Shown: positions 33,242 to 42,330, counted from the stretch's first letter. The stretch: DNA of 64,000 bases from Deltaproteobacteria bacterium (GCA_016875395.1 VGRF01000013.1:52604-116603), one strand, 5' to 3'. Translations and numbers: made by a program. The notes: generated by a model from the sequence alone, not told the origin.

Positions 33242-34522
33242 CTACTCATCCTTGAGCTTGCGGATCTCCTCGCGCAGGAGCGCCTCGGTCATCTTCGGGA
33301 TCACTTCCCACGCGATCTGCTCGACCTTCTGCACGGTCTCGCGCACGATGCGATCGGTCACGTCGCCGAACGCCTCCCACGCGATCTTCTCGAGCATCGC
33401 GCGCAGCTCCTCGCGCGACGGCGCATCGCCTGCGAGCGCACCCGAAGCAGGGCTCGCGGCGCGCAGCGGTTGGCGCGGCTCCGGCTCGGCTTCCGCCTCG
33501 TCTTCTGCCGGCCAGGCGTCGTCGTCGCTCGCGCTGAGCACGACGGTCGCGCTGGCCGGAGGCAACGCCGCGGGCGCCGCGATCTCCGGGTCGTCGGCGA
33601 ACGGATCGCCGAGGTCGGTCGGCGTCACGTCCGACCTTGCGCGGGCGTCGCCGATCATGTCCGCGAACAGGTCTTCCTTCGCTTCGAAGGCCGGCGTCGC
33701 GGGCGCATCCTCCGGCTCGCCGAAGTGCACGCGAGTCGCCGCGTTCGTCTCCGGGGCTGCGGCCTCCGGCTCCTCGCCGAACAACACCTGCGTCGCGGCG
33801 GGGCTGTCGTCGTCATCGAGCGCTTCGGCGGCGACGGGCTGGAGCGTGTCCGCGTTCTCGTCGTCCTCTTCGTCGGCCATCACCACGCCGGAATCTTCCG
33901 CGGCGAGCTCGACGCGCGTCATCGCGTCGTCGCCGAGCGGGTCGCTTTCGATCTCGTCGCTGGCACTGAGCTCGAGATCCTCGGCGCTGCCGAACGAGAG
34001 CGCGTCGTCGGCACTCGCGCGACGCGACGGATTCGGCTCGGTGACTTCTTCGGACATGAAGTCGAAGGGCTCGTCCTCGCCGAAGATCGGATCGGGCGCG
34101 GCGAGCACCGGCGCCGGCGCACTCGCCGCCGCACTCGGCGCGGGCGGCGGAGAGGCCGCGGCGAGACGTGCGTTCACCATCTCCACGAGCGACTGCGCTT
34201 CGAACGGCTTCGTGATGTGCCCGTCGGAACCGACGTCGCGCGCCTTGTTCTCGTCGAACGCTTCGAAGGTGCCCGTGAGGAGCAGCACCGGGATGTGGCG
34301 CAGGCTCGGGTCGGCCTTCACCTGGCGGCACACTTCGTAGCCGCTGAGCTGCGGCATCACGACATCGGCGAGGATCAAGTCCGGGCGAAGCTCTTTCGCC
34401 TTCGCGACGGCGGCGGCGCCGTTGTCGACTGCGACGAGCGCGATGTCCTCGCTCGCGAGACTGATTCCGACGACTTTCTGGATCGTGACGCTGTCGTCCG
34501 CGAGAAGCAGGGTCTTCGGCAT
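33242..34522 (-). CDS. Response regulator with long acidic disordered linker and C-terminal helical domain
   Basis: The protein has 426 residues. The receiver domain (1-125) has the acidic pair ADD at 8-10, phospho-acceptor Asp53 in LADVVMPQ, the switch Thr in LLTGT and Lys105 in TKPF. Residues 130-370 are Asp/Glu/Ala-rich and disordered, with short motifs AATQVLFGEE and AATRVHFGEP similar to those in the MglA-like GTPase. The last 50 residues form an amphipathic helix pair (DRIVRETVQKVEQIAWEVIP), a tail seen in deltaproteobacterial regulators tied to polarity or motility. There is no DNA-binding domain and no kinase gene adjacent. Confidence 0.85.
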   Translation of the reverse strand: MPKTLLLADDSVTIQKVVGISLASEDIALVAVDNGAAAVAKAKELRPDLILADVVMPQLSGYEVCRQVKADPSLRHIPVLLLTGTFEAFDENKARDVGSDGHITKPFEAQSLVEMVNARLAAASPPPAPSAAASAPAPVLAAPDPIFGEDEPFDFMSEEVTEPNPSRRASADDALSFGSAEDLELSASDEIESDPLGDDAMTRVELAAEDSGVVMADEEDDENADTLQPVAAEALDDDDSPAATQVLFGEEPEAAAPETNAATRVHFGEPEDAPATPAFEAKEDLFADMIGDARARSDVTPTDLGDPFADDPEIAAPAALPPASATVVLSASDDDAWPAEDEAEAEPEPRQPLRAASPASGALAGDAPSREELRAMLEKIAWEAFGDVTDRIVRETVQKVEQIAWEVIPKMTEALLREEIRKLKDE

Positions 34523-34836
34523 CTCCCGTCCTTTCCGAGCTCCGCTCTTCCTTCGGCTCACTGCACACGATCTGCGCCGCTGCACGGCGCGGATCGCTGC
34601 GGCCTCCCGAGCCGCGTTCGATCGCGACAATGCTTGCGGATCCCGAGCCGCATCGGTCGGGGCTCGGTCCCACGGTTTTTCGTATCGACCTCGCGTATGC
34701 AAGAGTGAAGGCGAACTCGGGTTCGCGCACGCGAAAAACGCGACGGACGGCTCGGCGCCCGCAGCACGCCGGCCCGTCAAGTCCCTCCGAGCGTGGCCCG
34801 ATAGGGGAAGGCAGCGACCGGAGGCCGGAGCGCGAG
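34523..34836. other. Divergent intergenic region without recognisable gene
   Basis: This 314-base space separates two divergent regulators, the response regulator and the PP2C phosphatase, so it should hold both promoters. A locally AT-richer patch near 34670-34715 (around CACGGTTTTTCGTATCG) is the best promoter candidate for the plus-strand gene, but no convincing -35/-10 pair can be named. No conserved reading frame is seen. Confidence 0.4.
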
Positions 34837-35565
34837 ATGATTCTGAGAGCGGCCGCACGCAGCGATGTCGGGATGCGCCGGCGAGGGAACGAGGACCGCT
34901 TTGCGCTCGTGCCCGAGCAGGGGCTCTATCTCGTCGCGGACGGCATGGGCGGACACACCGCGGGCCAGATCGCGAGCCAGCTCGCCGCCGAAGCGGCTGC
35001 TCGCGCCATCAACGCGCTCGAAGGCGCCTCGGCCGCGCCCAGCGAAAAGCTGCGCATGGTCGTGACCGCCGCGAACCGCGCGATCTACCTCGCGGCGCAG
35101 CGCCAGCCCGAGTACGCCGGCATGGGCACCACGATCGTGGCGGTGCTCGCGGCCGGGGAGCGCTGTGCGCTCGCGCACGTGGGCGACAGCCGCGCCTACC
35201 TCGTGCGCCGCGGCCGCATCCGTCAGCTCACCGACGACCACTCGATCGTGGGCGAGCTGCTGCGCCGCCACGAGATCTCCGCCGACGCCGCGCGCGAGCA
35301 TCCGCACCGCCACGTGCTGACGCGCGCGCTCGGCGTGCGCGAGAGCGTCGAGCCCGATCTCGCGGAGCTCACGCCGGCGCCCGGCGACGTGTTCGTGCTG
35401 TGCTCCGACGGCCTCACGAATCACGTCGAAGATGGCGAGCTCGCGAAGTTCGTCAGCGAGACGAGCGACCTGCAGGAAGCGTGCGAGGACCTCGTCGACC
35501 TCGCCAACGGCCGCGGCGGCGAGGACAACGTCACCGTCGTGCTCGCGCGCGTCGACGCCGAATGA
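34837..35565 (+). CDS. PP2C-family Ser/Thr protein phosphatase
   Basis: A 242-residue single-domain, metal-dependent phosphatase that removes phosphate from Ser or Thr of proteins. All metal-binding motifs are present: SDVGMRRRGNEDRF near residue 10, LVADGMGGH near residue 33, HVGDSRAYL near residue 110, LCSDGLT near residue 187 and RGGEDNVTVV near the end. A GGAG Shine-Dalgarno lies before the ATG. It lacks a sensor or membrane segment. No Ser/Thr kinase gene is in the window, so the partner is elsewhere. Confidence 0.95.
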   Translation: MILRAAARSDVGMRRRGNEDRFALVPEQGLYLVADGMGGHTAGQIASQLAAEAAARAINALEGASAAPSEKLRMVVTAANRAIYLAAQRQPEYAGMGTTIVAVLAAGERCALAHVGDSRAYLVRRGRIRQLTDDHSIVGELLRRHEISADAAREHPHRHVLTRALGVRESVEPDLAELTPAPGDVFVLCSDGLTNHVEDGELAKFVSETSDLQEACEDLVDLANGRGGEDNVTVVLARVDAE

Positions 35566-35602
35566 GGCGAATGCCGAGCCGTCGCGAGCGACGGCCCGGG
35601 TG

Positions 35603-35839
35603 CTACATGCGCTCGATCGTGTTCTTCAGCTTCGAGCGCAGCCGCAGCACCGACTTCGTGTGGATCTGGCACACGCGCGACTCGGTGATGCCGAGGATGT
35701 TCCCGATCTCTTTCATGTTGAGGTCTTCGTAGTAGTAGAGCGAGATCACGAGGCGCTCCTTCTCGGGCAGCGTCGCGATCGTGTCCGCCACCACCGAGCG
35801 CATCTCCTGCACCTTCAGCGACGCGAACGGGTTCTCCGC
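35603..35839 (-). pseudogene. fliA: 3' remnant of flagellar sigma factor FliA (sigma-28), region 4 only
   Basis: Seventy-eight codons plus the stop survive. They begin AENPFASLKVQEMR and include the region 4 helices: TLPEKERLVISLYYYEDLNMKEIGNIL split around ITESRVCQIHT, ending LRSKLKNTIERM. A complete FliA has about 240-260 residues with regions 2 and 3, which are missing. The sequence upstream belongs to another gene in another frame. An internal ATG at 35812 could start a 69-residue fragment, which could bind a -35 element but not core polymerase in the normal way. This is best read as a deletion remnant. Confidence 0.85.
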
Positions 35840-36992
35840 CTTGCGTGTAGTAGATGCGGCCCTTGCCCGCGAAGCCGAGCTCGAAGATCGCGAGATGCGG
35901 CGGCAGGCCGCCGACTTTGCGGCGCACGATGGTGCTCTCGGGCTCGTCGTGGAGGCGCTTCAGCGCTTCCTCCGCGCGCAGGCGCAGGCTCTCGTCGCCG
36001 AGCTCGGCGATGTCGCGCAGGGCGCGCTCGTCGACTTCGAGCTCCTTGTAGAGCGTGGTGAAGCGGCGCCCTAACAGCTCGAAGTCCTTCGCATTGCGCG
36101 CAGCGATCTTGCCCGCCTGCTTCACCTGTGCGCGCAGCTCGGCGAGCTCGCCGTCCTTGGTCTCGAGATCGCGCGACGCCTCGTCGAGCAGCTGCTCGAG
36201 CGTGCGGCGCTCTTCCTCCAGCTCGCCCGCGCGCGCGGAGCCGCGGCGCAGCTCGCCCTCGCGCGCCTCGAGCTCGCCGAGGCGCGACCACAGCGCCTCG
36301 CGTTCTTCCGCGAGCGAAGCGATCTCGCGCGCTTGCGCCTCGCTCTCGGGCTCGACGCTCGCGAGCCGCGCGCGCACGGCGGAGAGCTCGCGCTCGATGC
36401 CACTCGCGCGATCGGCGCTGGCATCGCGCGCCGCGGTGAGCGTGCGCAGCGCGGCGAGCTCCTTGCCCGCGAGCCGCCGCGTGTGGAGGGCGAGCGTCAC
36501 CACGAGCAGGCCCGCGTACGTGATCAGCACGCCGTTGGCGAGCGCCGAGTTGTACGGGATGGCGACCTGCACGTCGGCGCTCGCGGGCAGCAGCGCTGCG
36601 CCGCGGTCGGCAGCATCCGGCAGGGCAGGCAATGCGCCCGCGCCGGCAAAGAGCAGCGTGCGCCCGTCCGCCGCGATCACGACGGGCTGCACGCGCACCT
36701 GCCCGAGCCGAACCCACGCCGACTCGCGCAGCAACGCGCGCAGCCTCTTCTCGACCTGCGCGGCGACCGGCCCCGCGCTCGCGTCGACGCGCGTGGCCTC
36801 GGTCACCTCGGCCGCGAAGTGCATGGTGAGCCCGCGCTCGAGCCCGCGCAGCGTGAACACGTACGCCACGACGAACACGACGATCGCCGCGTACGCAAAC
36901 CGAAAGCTCGCCAGCCGCTCCAGCGCCGACGCCGGCCTCTCGCCCGCGGTGCCGACTCCCCTCTCTTCGACCTCAGCCACGCCGACTCCCAC
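35840..36992 (-). pseudogene. Membrane-anchored coiled-coil protein truncated at its 3' end
   Basis: The protein begins near the GTG at 36992 (alternatives at 37004 TTG and 36980 GTG). It has a first membrane helix (FAYAAIVVFVVAYVFTL), a periplasmic domain of about 110 residues, a second helix (ANGVLITYAGLLVVTLAL) and then about 150 residues of Glu/Arg/Leu-rich coiled coil. A small final domain ends in ELGFAGKGRIYYTQ, after which the fliA sequence starts in another frame. In its own frame it runs through the fliA remnant as nonsense until about 35421. This layout resembles polar or signalling scaffold proteins. The true C-terminus is missing. Confidence 0.75.
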
Positions 36993-37094
36993 CCGACCCC
37001 CCAATTAGCAAAGCGCCTCGCCCGCCAAAGACACCGCCCGCGCCGCAACGGATGCCCGCCCCAGCGAGATGCGAAACGCACAGGCAGAAGGCAG

Positions 37095-37197
37095 GAACGA
37101 CCTCGCAGTCGAACGCTCCTCCCAAGCAGGTCGGCCGAGGCCGCAAGCGAAGCGCGCAGCAGCGGGCGAGTCTTCGAGCCCGATGCGAAGTAAACAA
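37095..37197 (+). repeat. Dispersed intergenic repeat of about 105 bases, copy 1
   Basis: This non-coding stretch (GAACGACCTCGC...GATGCGAAGT) closely matches the reverse complement of 61861-61965, including the run TCGGCCGAGGCCGCAAGCGA and the next bases AGCGCGCAGCA. It lies between divergent genes. Two spaced copies 25 kb apart in opposite orientation suggest a small repeat family. Confidence 0.7.
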
Positions 37198-37244
37198 GGC
37201 TGAAGCCGCCCCGCCGAAGCCCAAGAGACTCGAGCACCTCGACC

Positions 37245-38021
37245 ATGCGAGTCGTCGACCTAGACCGAGACATGACCGACGTGATTCCCACCGGAACCAC
37301 GCGCGACTCGAACTTCCTGTTCGAGCGGATGACCCGCGCCACGCTGGACGCGACGCTCGCCGCGCCTGGCAAGCTCATTCTCGACGTCGCGAGCGGCTTC
37401 GGGCAGGACGCGATCGCTCTGCGCGCGCGCGGCGCCGAAGTGGTCGGGGCCGAGCCGTCCGCGCGCATGACGGCGTGGGCGCGCCTGATGAGTGAGAAGG
37501 CCGAAGGCTCCGTCCCGCACTGGGTGCGCGGCTGGAGCGACGCGCTGCCGTTCGCCGACGCCACGTTCGACGCAGCCTACTGCAAGGGCGCGCTCGACCA
37601 CTTCGATCGGCCCGAGCTCGCGATCTCCGAGATGGCGCGCGTGACGAGGCCGGACGGTCGCGTCGTGCTCGCCGTCGCGAACTTCGATTCGCTCGCGTGC
37701 AGAGCTGCGCGCGCACAGGATCGCTTCCGCGAGGGCACGCTCGGGCGCGCGCCGAAGCGCGGCCGCCGTCACTACGACGTGCCCGCCGACCACTTCACGC
37801 GCTACGAGCTGGCGTTGTTACGGGAACACTGCGCGCGCTTCGTCGCGATCGAGCGGGTCGTCGGCCTCTCGCTCGCGTGGGGCCTCCCGAGCTGGACGCG
37901 CTTCGTGGAGGCGGTGCCCGCGTTCATCGCGAATGCTGCGCTGCGGGCTGCGGATCTCGGTGCGCGCGTCGCGCCGCGGCTCGCGGACGTGATCGTGATG
38001 GTGGGGAGGCCGAAGCGCTGA
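37245..38021 (+). CDS. Class I SAM-dependent methyltransferase
   Basis: The protein has 258 residues, or 249 if the ATG at 37272 is used. The SAM-binding motif I ILDVASGFGQDAIAL lies near residue 45, the acidic end of strand 2 is in VVGAEPS, and motif IV is in AAYCKGALDHF. The second half is helical (DVPADHFTRYELALL) and may bind the substrate. The layout resembles UbiE/Coq5-like or SmtA-like enzymes, but the substrate cannot be named. The TTGTTACGG word occurs at 37815-37823 in the LLRE codons. It precedes an SDR gene by 21 bases. Confidence 0.8.
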   Translation: MRVVDLDRDMTDVIPTGTTRDSNFLFERMTRATLDATLAAPGKLILDVASGFGQDAIALRARGAEVVGAEPSARMTAWARLMSEKAEGSVPHWVRGWSDALPFADATFDAAYCKGALDHFDRPELAISEMARVTRPDGRVVLAVANFDSLACRAARAQDRFREGTLGRAPKRGRRHYDVPADHFTRYELALLREHCARFVAIERVVGLSLAWGLPSWTRFVEAVPAFIANAALRAADLGARVAPRLADVIVMVGRPKR

Positions 38022-38042
38022 CCTGCTCGGAGGCGGGATACG

Positions 38043-38849
38043 ATGCGCTCCTTCACGAAGGAGCCCTCGATGCCTCGCCTCTCTCAGCTCTCGCGCTCGA
38101 TCGTCGGCCGCGGCGCACTCGTTACGGGCGCCGCGAGCGGCATGGGCCGCGCCACCGCGCACCTGTTCGCGGACGAGGGCGCGCTCGTCGCGGTCACCGA
38201 CGTGGGCGCGGAAGGCGTGCAGCGCGTCGTCGACGAGATCACGCGCGCGGGCGGCAATGCGCGCGGCTGGGTGCTGAACGTCGGCGACGACGCCGAGGTC
38301 GCGCGGGTCGTGCCCGAGATCGCGGCGGCGTTCGGGCGGCTCGACATCGTGGTGAACAACGCGGGCATCTCGCGCTTCGCGCCGATCGACCACGCGGACT
38401 TCGTGAAGAACTGGAACGACTCGATCAGCGTGCTGCTCACGGCGCACACGCGCGTGATTCGCGCGGCGCTCCCGTTCCTGCGCAAGAGCGACGCCGGCCG
38501 CATCGTCAACATCGCCTCGACCGAGGCGCTCGGCGCGACGAAGTACGGCTCGCCCTACACCGCGGCGAAGACGGGCGTGATCGGCCTGACGAGGTCGCTC
38601 GCGGTGGAGCTCGGACCCGAAGGCATCACGGTGAACTGCATCTGCCCCGGTCCGATCAACACGGGCATGACCGCGGCGATCCAGGACGAGCACAAGAAGA
38701 TCTTCGCGAAGCGCCGCACCGCGCTGCTCCGCTACGGCGATCCGGAAGAAGTCGCGCACGGCACGCTGAACTTCTGCCTGCCGGCGTCGCGGTACATGAC
38801 GGGCGCGGTGCTGCCGGTGGATGGTGGGCTGACGATCAGGAACGCATAG
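38043..38849 (+). CDS. Short-chain dehydrogenase/reductase
   Basis: The protein has 268 residues; a start at 38070 (MPRLSQLS) gives 259. It is a classical SDR: cofactor loop TGAASGMGRA, NNAGIS strand-4 motif, catalytic Ser in NIASTEA, Tyr-x-x-x-Lys as YTAAK, and the PGPINTGM loop. It ends GAVLPVDGGLTI, as in FabG-like enzymes. Asp at the end of strand 2 (VTDVG) points to NAD rather than NADP. The substrate is unknown. It may be cotranscribed with the methyltransferase. Confidence 0.88.
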   Translation: MRSFTKEPSMPRLSQLSRSIVGRGALVTGAASGMGRATAHLFADEGALVAVTDVGAEGVQRVVDEITRAGGNARGWVLNVGDDAEVARVVPEIAAAFGRLDIVVNNAGISRFAPIDHADFVKNWNDSISVLLTAHTRVIRAALPFLRKSDAGRIVNIASTEALGATKYGSPYTAAKTGVIGLTRSLAVELGPEGITVNCICPGPINTGMTAAIQDEHKKIFAKRRTALLRYGDPEEVAHGTLNFCLPASRYMTGAVLPVDGGLTIRNA

Positions 38850-38940
38850 CGAGTCGCAATGCGGGCGGCGCTGCTTCTGGTCGCTCGCGAACGCCGGCGA
38901 ACCGAGCGCTGAATGGCGCGGCGCGCTGCTGCTCGAGGCA

Positions 38941-40236
38941 TCAGGCTTGCGGCCTTCGCTCCTCCATCACCCGCACGTACTCCTGCGCCGTCCGCGCCGC
39001 GATGCTCGGCCAGCCGTATGCGGCCTCGACGCCCGCGCGCCCCTTCGCGCCTAGCTCCTCGCGTAGCCGCGGTGCGGCGAGCAGCTCCGAGATCGCGCGG
39101 GCGAGCGCGGGCTCGTCGTCGACGGGTGTGAGCACGCCGCCGCCCCCGGTCTTGACGACTTCCGGGAGCGAGCCGGCGCGCGTCGCGAGCACCGGCGTGC
39201 CGCACGCCATCGCCTCCGCCGCGGGAAGACCGAAGCCCTCGTAGCGCGAGGGCACCACCACGAGTGTCGCGCGGCGATAGCGGCGCACGAGATCGGGGGT
39301 CTCGAGTCGGCCCGTCACGTCGAGGCGATCCGCGACGCCGAGCTTCGCGGCCCACGCGAGCGCCTCGCTCTTCGCGTCGTCCACGAGCGTCACGCGCACT
39401 TCGCGCGGCAGCAGCGTGAGCGCTTCGAGCAGCTTGCGCACGCCCTTGTTCGGGTCGCTCGCTCGCGCGACGCACAGCAGCTCGTTCTCGCGGCGCGGCT
39501 CGCTCGCGTCGGGCGAGAACAGCTCGGTGTCGATGCCGTTCGCGACCATCGCGAGGCGCTCGCGCCGCACGCCGAAGTCGGCAGCGATCTGCTGCGCGCT
39601 CGCGACGCTGCTCGTGAACACGCGATCGAGCCGGCGCGCGACGAAGCTCTGCATCTCGACCGGGTAGAACTCCCACGTGCCGAGCCGCTCGCGAAGTGTC
39701 TTGTCGCGTTTGAACGACATGCGGCGGTCGACGCTCAGCGGGTGGTGCACGGTCGTCACCACGGGCAGCCCCAGCGCGCGCAGCCCTAACAAGCCGTAGC
39801 CGAGGCATTGCACGTCGTGCACGAGGTCGTAGCGCCGGCCCGCGCGCAGCCGCGTCGCCACTTCGCGAAAGGCCCGCACGCTGAACGCGAACGGCTCCGG
39901 CAGGAAGCCGAACGCCGACGCGCCGAATTCCCAGAAGTTGAGCGGCTCGAACACGCGCAGCGGATTCGGCTTCGGGAGCAGATTCTTCCAGTCGCGAAAG
40001 AACCACTTCCCCCAAAACCGCTCGTTCGGCAGCTCGCTGACGCTGCGCGCGAATGGCATGGGATCGGGGTAGGGCGGGCCCACGAGGACATCTACGGAGT
40101 GCCCAAGTCGCGTGAGCTCACGTGCGAGGAACCAGAGATAGATCCCTTGCCCGCCCGACTGCATGTTGCCGCGATAACAGACGAAGAGGATGCGCAGAGG
40201 TCGACCCGGCTGCGGCAGTGACGTCACGACTCGCAC
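38941..40236 (-). CDS. GT4-family glycosyltransferase (first of two paralogues)
   Basis: A GT-B fold enzyme of 431 residues. The N-domain has RILFVCYRGNMQSGGQGIYLWFL (glycine-rich acceptor loop). The C-domain has VARASDPNKGVRKLLEAL and the donor-binding EGFGLPAAEAMACGTPV signature near residue 320. The sequence is clearly related to the protein at 40977-42236: both share GNM..GGQGIY, HHPL and the final E-x7-E motif. Such pairs build envelope polysaccharides or lipooligosaccharide. Read from a GTG. Confidence 0.87.
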   Translation of the reverse strand: MRVVTSLPQPGRPLRILFVCYRGNMQSGGQGIYLWFLARELTRLGHSVDVLVGPPYPDPMPFARSVSELPNERFWGKWFFRDWKNLLPKPNPLRVFEPLNFWEFGASAFGFLPEPFAFSVRAFREVATRLRAGRRYDLVHDVQCLGYGLLGLRALGLPVVTTVHHPLSVDRRMSFKRDKTLRERLGTWEFYPVEMQSFVARRLDRVFTSSVASAQQIAADFGVRRERLAMVANGIDTELFSPDASEPRRENELLCVARASDPNKGVRKLLEALTLLPREVRVTLVDDAKSEALAWAAKLGVADRLDVTGRLETPDLVRRYRRATLVVVPSRYEGFGLPAAEAMACGTPVLATRAGSLPEVVKTGGGGVLTPVDDEPALARAISELLAAPRLREELGAKGRAGVEAAYGWPSIAARTAQEYVRVMEERRPQA

Positions 40237-40303
40237 GCGCTGAAGAGAAGCGGTGCCACACAGCGCCTCGAAGCCGATGGCGACGAAACGCGGGATGCCC
40301 CGC

Positions 40304-41008
40304 TCACGCTGGTTTCTCGGCGTACAGCACGACGCTCTTCGGACAGATGTAGTTCAACGCGTACTTCTCGATCAGCGCGGCAAATCGTGATGCCGTCGCG
40401 CGAATCAAGCCCAAACGGTACGCGCGCACGAGTGCGCTCTCGTCGGCGCGCGGCAATCCCGCGATCGAGCGCAGCGCCCAGTAGGGCGTGTGCAGCCCGT
40501 GCGCGAAGGAGCAGCCCTCGGTGCGCAGCCCGGCGCTGCCCAGTGCCTTGGCGAGATCGCGCGGCGTAAAGATGCGGATGTGGCCGCCGGGGCTCTCGAA
40601 GTAGTCGTCGCCGAGACGCAGGTAGAGCAGCTCGCTCGTCGTCGTGGGAATCGTCACCGCGATGCGGCCGCCGGGCTTCGTCACGCGCGCGAGCTCGCGC
40701 GCGGCGGCGGGGTAGTCGTGCACGTGCTCCATCACTTCGGCGCAGATCACGCGGTCGAAGGTGGCGCTGGCGAACGGCAGCTTGAACGCGTCGCCTTGCA
40801 GCATGCCGCCGAACGAGCGCTTCTCGCGCGCTCGCTCACGGAGCGCATGGTTGGCGCGCTTCAGCGAGCCGAGGTCGAGGTCGAGGCCGACCACGCGCGC
40901 GCCGCGCTCGAGCGCGCCGAAGCAGTGGCGGCCCTCGCCGCAGCCGGCGTCCAGTAACAAGTCGCCGGGGCCGACCCTAAGCCGCGCGAGATCGACTGTG
41001 AGCAGCAC
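40304..41008 (-). CDS. SAM-dependent methyltransferase next to glycosyltransferases
   Basis: The protein has 234 residues from a GTG. Motif I LLLDAGCGEGRHC is near residue 20, VVGLDLD follows, then VICAEVMEHV and LARVTKPGGRIAVTIP: the Methyltransf_11 pattern used by UbiG-like and sugar methyltransferases. Its start overlaps the end of the upstream glycosyltransferase by 32 bases, and it lies between the two paralogues, so modification of a glycolipid or polysaccharide is likely. Substrate unknown. Confidence 0.82.
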   Translation of the reverse strand: MLLTVDLARLRVGPGDLLLDAGCGEGRHCFGALERGARVVGLDLDLGSLKRANHALRERAREKRSFGGMLQGDAFKLPFASATFDRVICAEVMEHVHDYPAAARELARVTKPGGRIAVTIPTTTSELLYLRLGDDYFESPGGHIRIFTPRDLAKALGSAGLRTEGCSFAHGLHTPYWALRSIAGLPRADESALVRAYRLGLIRATASRFAALIEKYALNYICPKSVVLYAEKPA

Positions 41009-42236
41009 GCGTCACGTCCTCGAACACTTGCACGAGCTCGCGCGCGGCTTGCTCCCAGCGGAAGAGGCGCAGCACGCGCTCGCGCGCCGCGCGGCCCATG
41101 CGCTCGGCGCGCGCGGGGTCCGCGAGCACGTCCGCGATCGCCGCGGCGAGCGCCGGCGGATTGCGCGGCGGCACGATCACGCCGGCGTTGCCGTCCGTGC
41201 CGACCACCTCCGGAAGCGCGCCTGCCGCGTTCGCGATCACCGGAACTCCGCACGCCATCGCCTCGCTCGCGGGGAAGCCGAAGCCTTCGAAGAACGACGG
41301 CACGACCGCGATGCGGCCGGTCGAGTACTCGCGCACGAGGTCGGCGATCTCGAGGAACTTCGGCTGGAAGCGCACGCGCCGCTGAAGGCCGAACTTCTCG
41401 ACGAGCCGCGGCACGAGCCCGTCGGGCGGAATGCGGCCGTCGACGATCTTCAGCGTGACGTGCTCGGGCAGCAGCGAGAGCGCCTCGAGCAGAGTGCCGA
41501 TGCCCTTCTTCCGATCCTCGGTGCGCCCGATGAAGATGAGGTCCGTCTCCTTCGCGACCTCGGGATGCGGACGAAACAGCTCGGCGTCGGTGCCGTTGTA
41601 GACGACCGCGATGTCCTTCTCCGGGATGCGGAAGCACTTCTCGATCTCGGCGCGCGAGGCCTCGCTGACCGTGACGATCTTCGCGAGCCGCGGCGCGACC
41701 TGCTGCTGCATGAAGAGCGGGAAGTAGAGCGTGCGGCGCACCTTCTTGATGAAGCGCGGGTCGACTGCGAAGTCCGCCTCGCGATCGAGGTGCAGCGGGT
41801 GGTGGATCACCGACACGACGGGCGTGCCGAGCTTCTGGAGTCCTAACAACCCCCACGCCAGGCACTGGTTGTCGAACACGACATCGAAGCCGTAGCGCCG
41901 CTGCAGCTCGGGCCACCGCCGCAACAAGCGGAAGCCGAAGGTCTGCATCTCCGGGAACACGCCGATGCGCGACGAGCCGAGCTCCCAGAGGTTCAGCGGC
42001 GTCAGTAGCCGGCGCGGATCGCGCCCGCGCGCCCACTCGCGCAGCGGCGTCCCGAAGACGTTCTCGTTCTCGATCTTGTGCAGCGGAATGCCCGGCTCGA
42101 GCGTGGGGAAGGGCGGCCCCGCGAACACGTGCACGTCGTGTCCCGCCTTCTGCCACTCGCGCGCGAGGTACGAGGCGTAGATGCCTTGGCCGCCGCAGTA
42201 CATGTTGCCGCGGTAGGTCAGCAGCGCGATCCGCAT
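40977..42236 (-). CDS. GT4-family glycosyltransferase (second of two paralogues)
   Basis: A GT-B glycosyltransferase of 419 residues: MRIALLTYRGNMYCGGQGIYAS at the start (shown in part), IHHPLHLDRE near residue 140, and LIFIGRTEDRKKGIGTLLEAL and EGFGFPASEAMACGVPV in the donor half. It is first of a minus-strand run with the methyltransferase and the paralogous glycosyltransferase. Together they probably transfer successive sugars onto one lipid carrier. No polymerase or flippase gene is present here. Confidence 0.87.
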   Translation of the reverse strand: MRIALLTYRGNMYCGGQGIYASYLAREWQKAGHDVHVFAGPPFPTLEPGIPLHKIENENVFGTPLREWARGRDPRRLLTPLNLWELGSSRIGVFPEMQTFGFRLLRRWPELQRRYGFDVVFDNQCLAWGLLGLQKLGTPVVSVIHHPLHLDREADFAVDPRFIKKVRRTLYFPLFMQQQVAPRLAKIVTVSEASRAEIEKCFRIPEKDIAVVYNGTDAELFRPHPEVAKETDLIFIGRTEDRKKGIGTLLEALSLLPEHVTLKIVDGRIPPDGLVPRLVEKFGLQRRVRFQPKFLEIADLVREYSTGRIAVVPSFFEGFGFPASEAMACGVPVIANAAGALPEVVGTDGNAGVIVPPRNPPALAAAIADVLADPARAERMGRAARERVLRLFRWEQAARELVQVFEDVTRAAHSRSRAA

Positions 42237-42245
42237 CCTGTTGGA

Positions 42246-42273
42246 CTCCGCTCGGCTTCGTCTCGCTGCGCGC
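42246..42273 (+). repeat. GC-rich intergenic repeat, copy B
   Basis: This 28-base stretch (CTCCGCTCGGCTTCGTCTCG...) matches 11867-11894 with one mismatch. It is non-coding, just upstream of the glycosyltransferase start. A weak extension of similarity (CGCCGCTTG, TCGCTT) follows in both copies. Confidence 0.5.
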
Positions 42274-42330
42274 GGCCAGGCGCCGCTTGCACCGTTGCTC
42301 GCTTCGAGTTCGTTGCGTCGCTGCCGCTCG

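Noticed and set aside
37052..37495. Possible small protein with the peptide APPKQVGRGRKRSAQQ, also seen near 61.9 kb
   Set aside because: The similarity comes from the repeated intergenic DNA; the frame has no Shine-Dalgarno and runs antiparallel or shifted over real genes.
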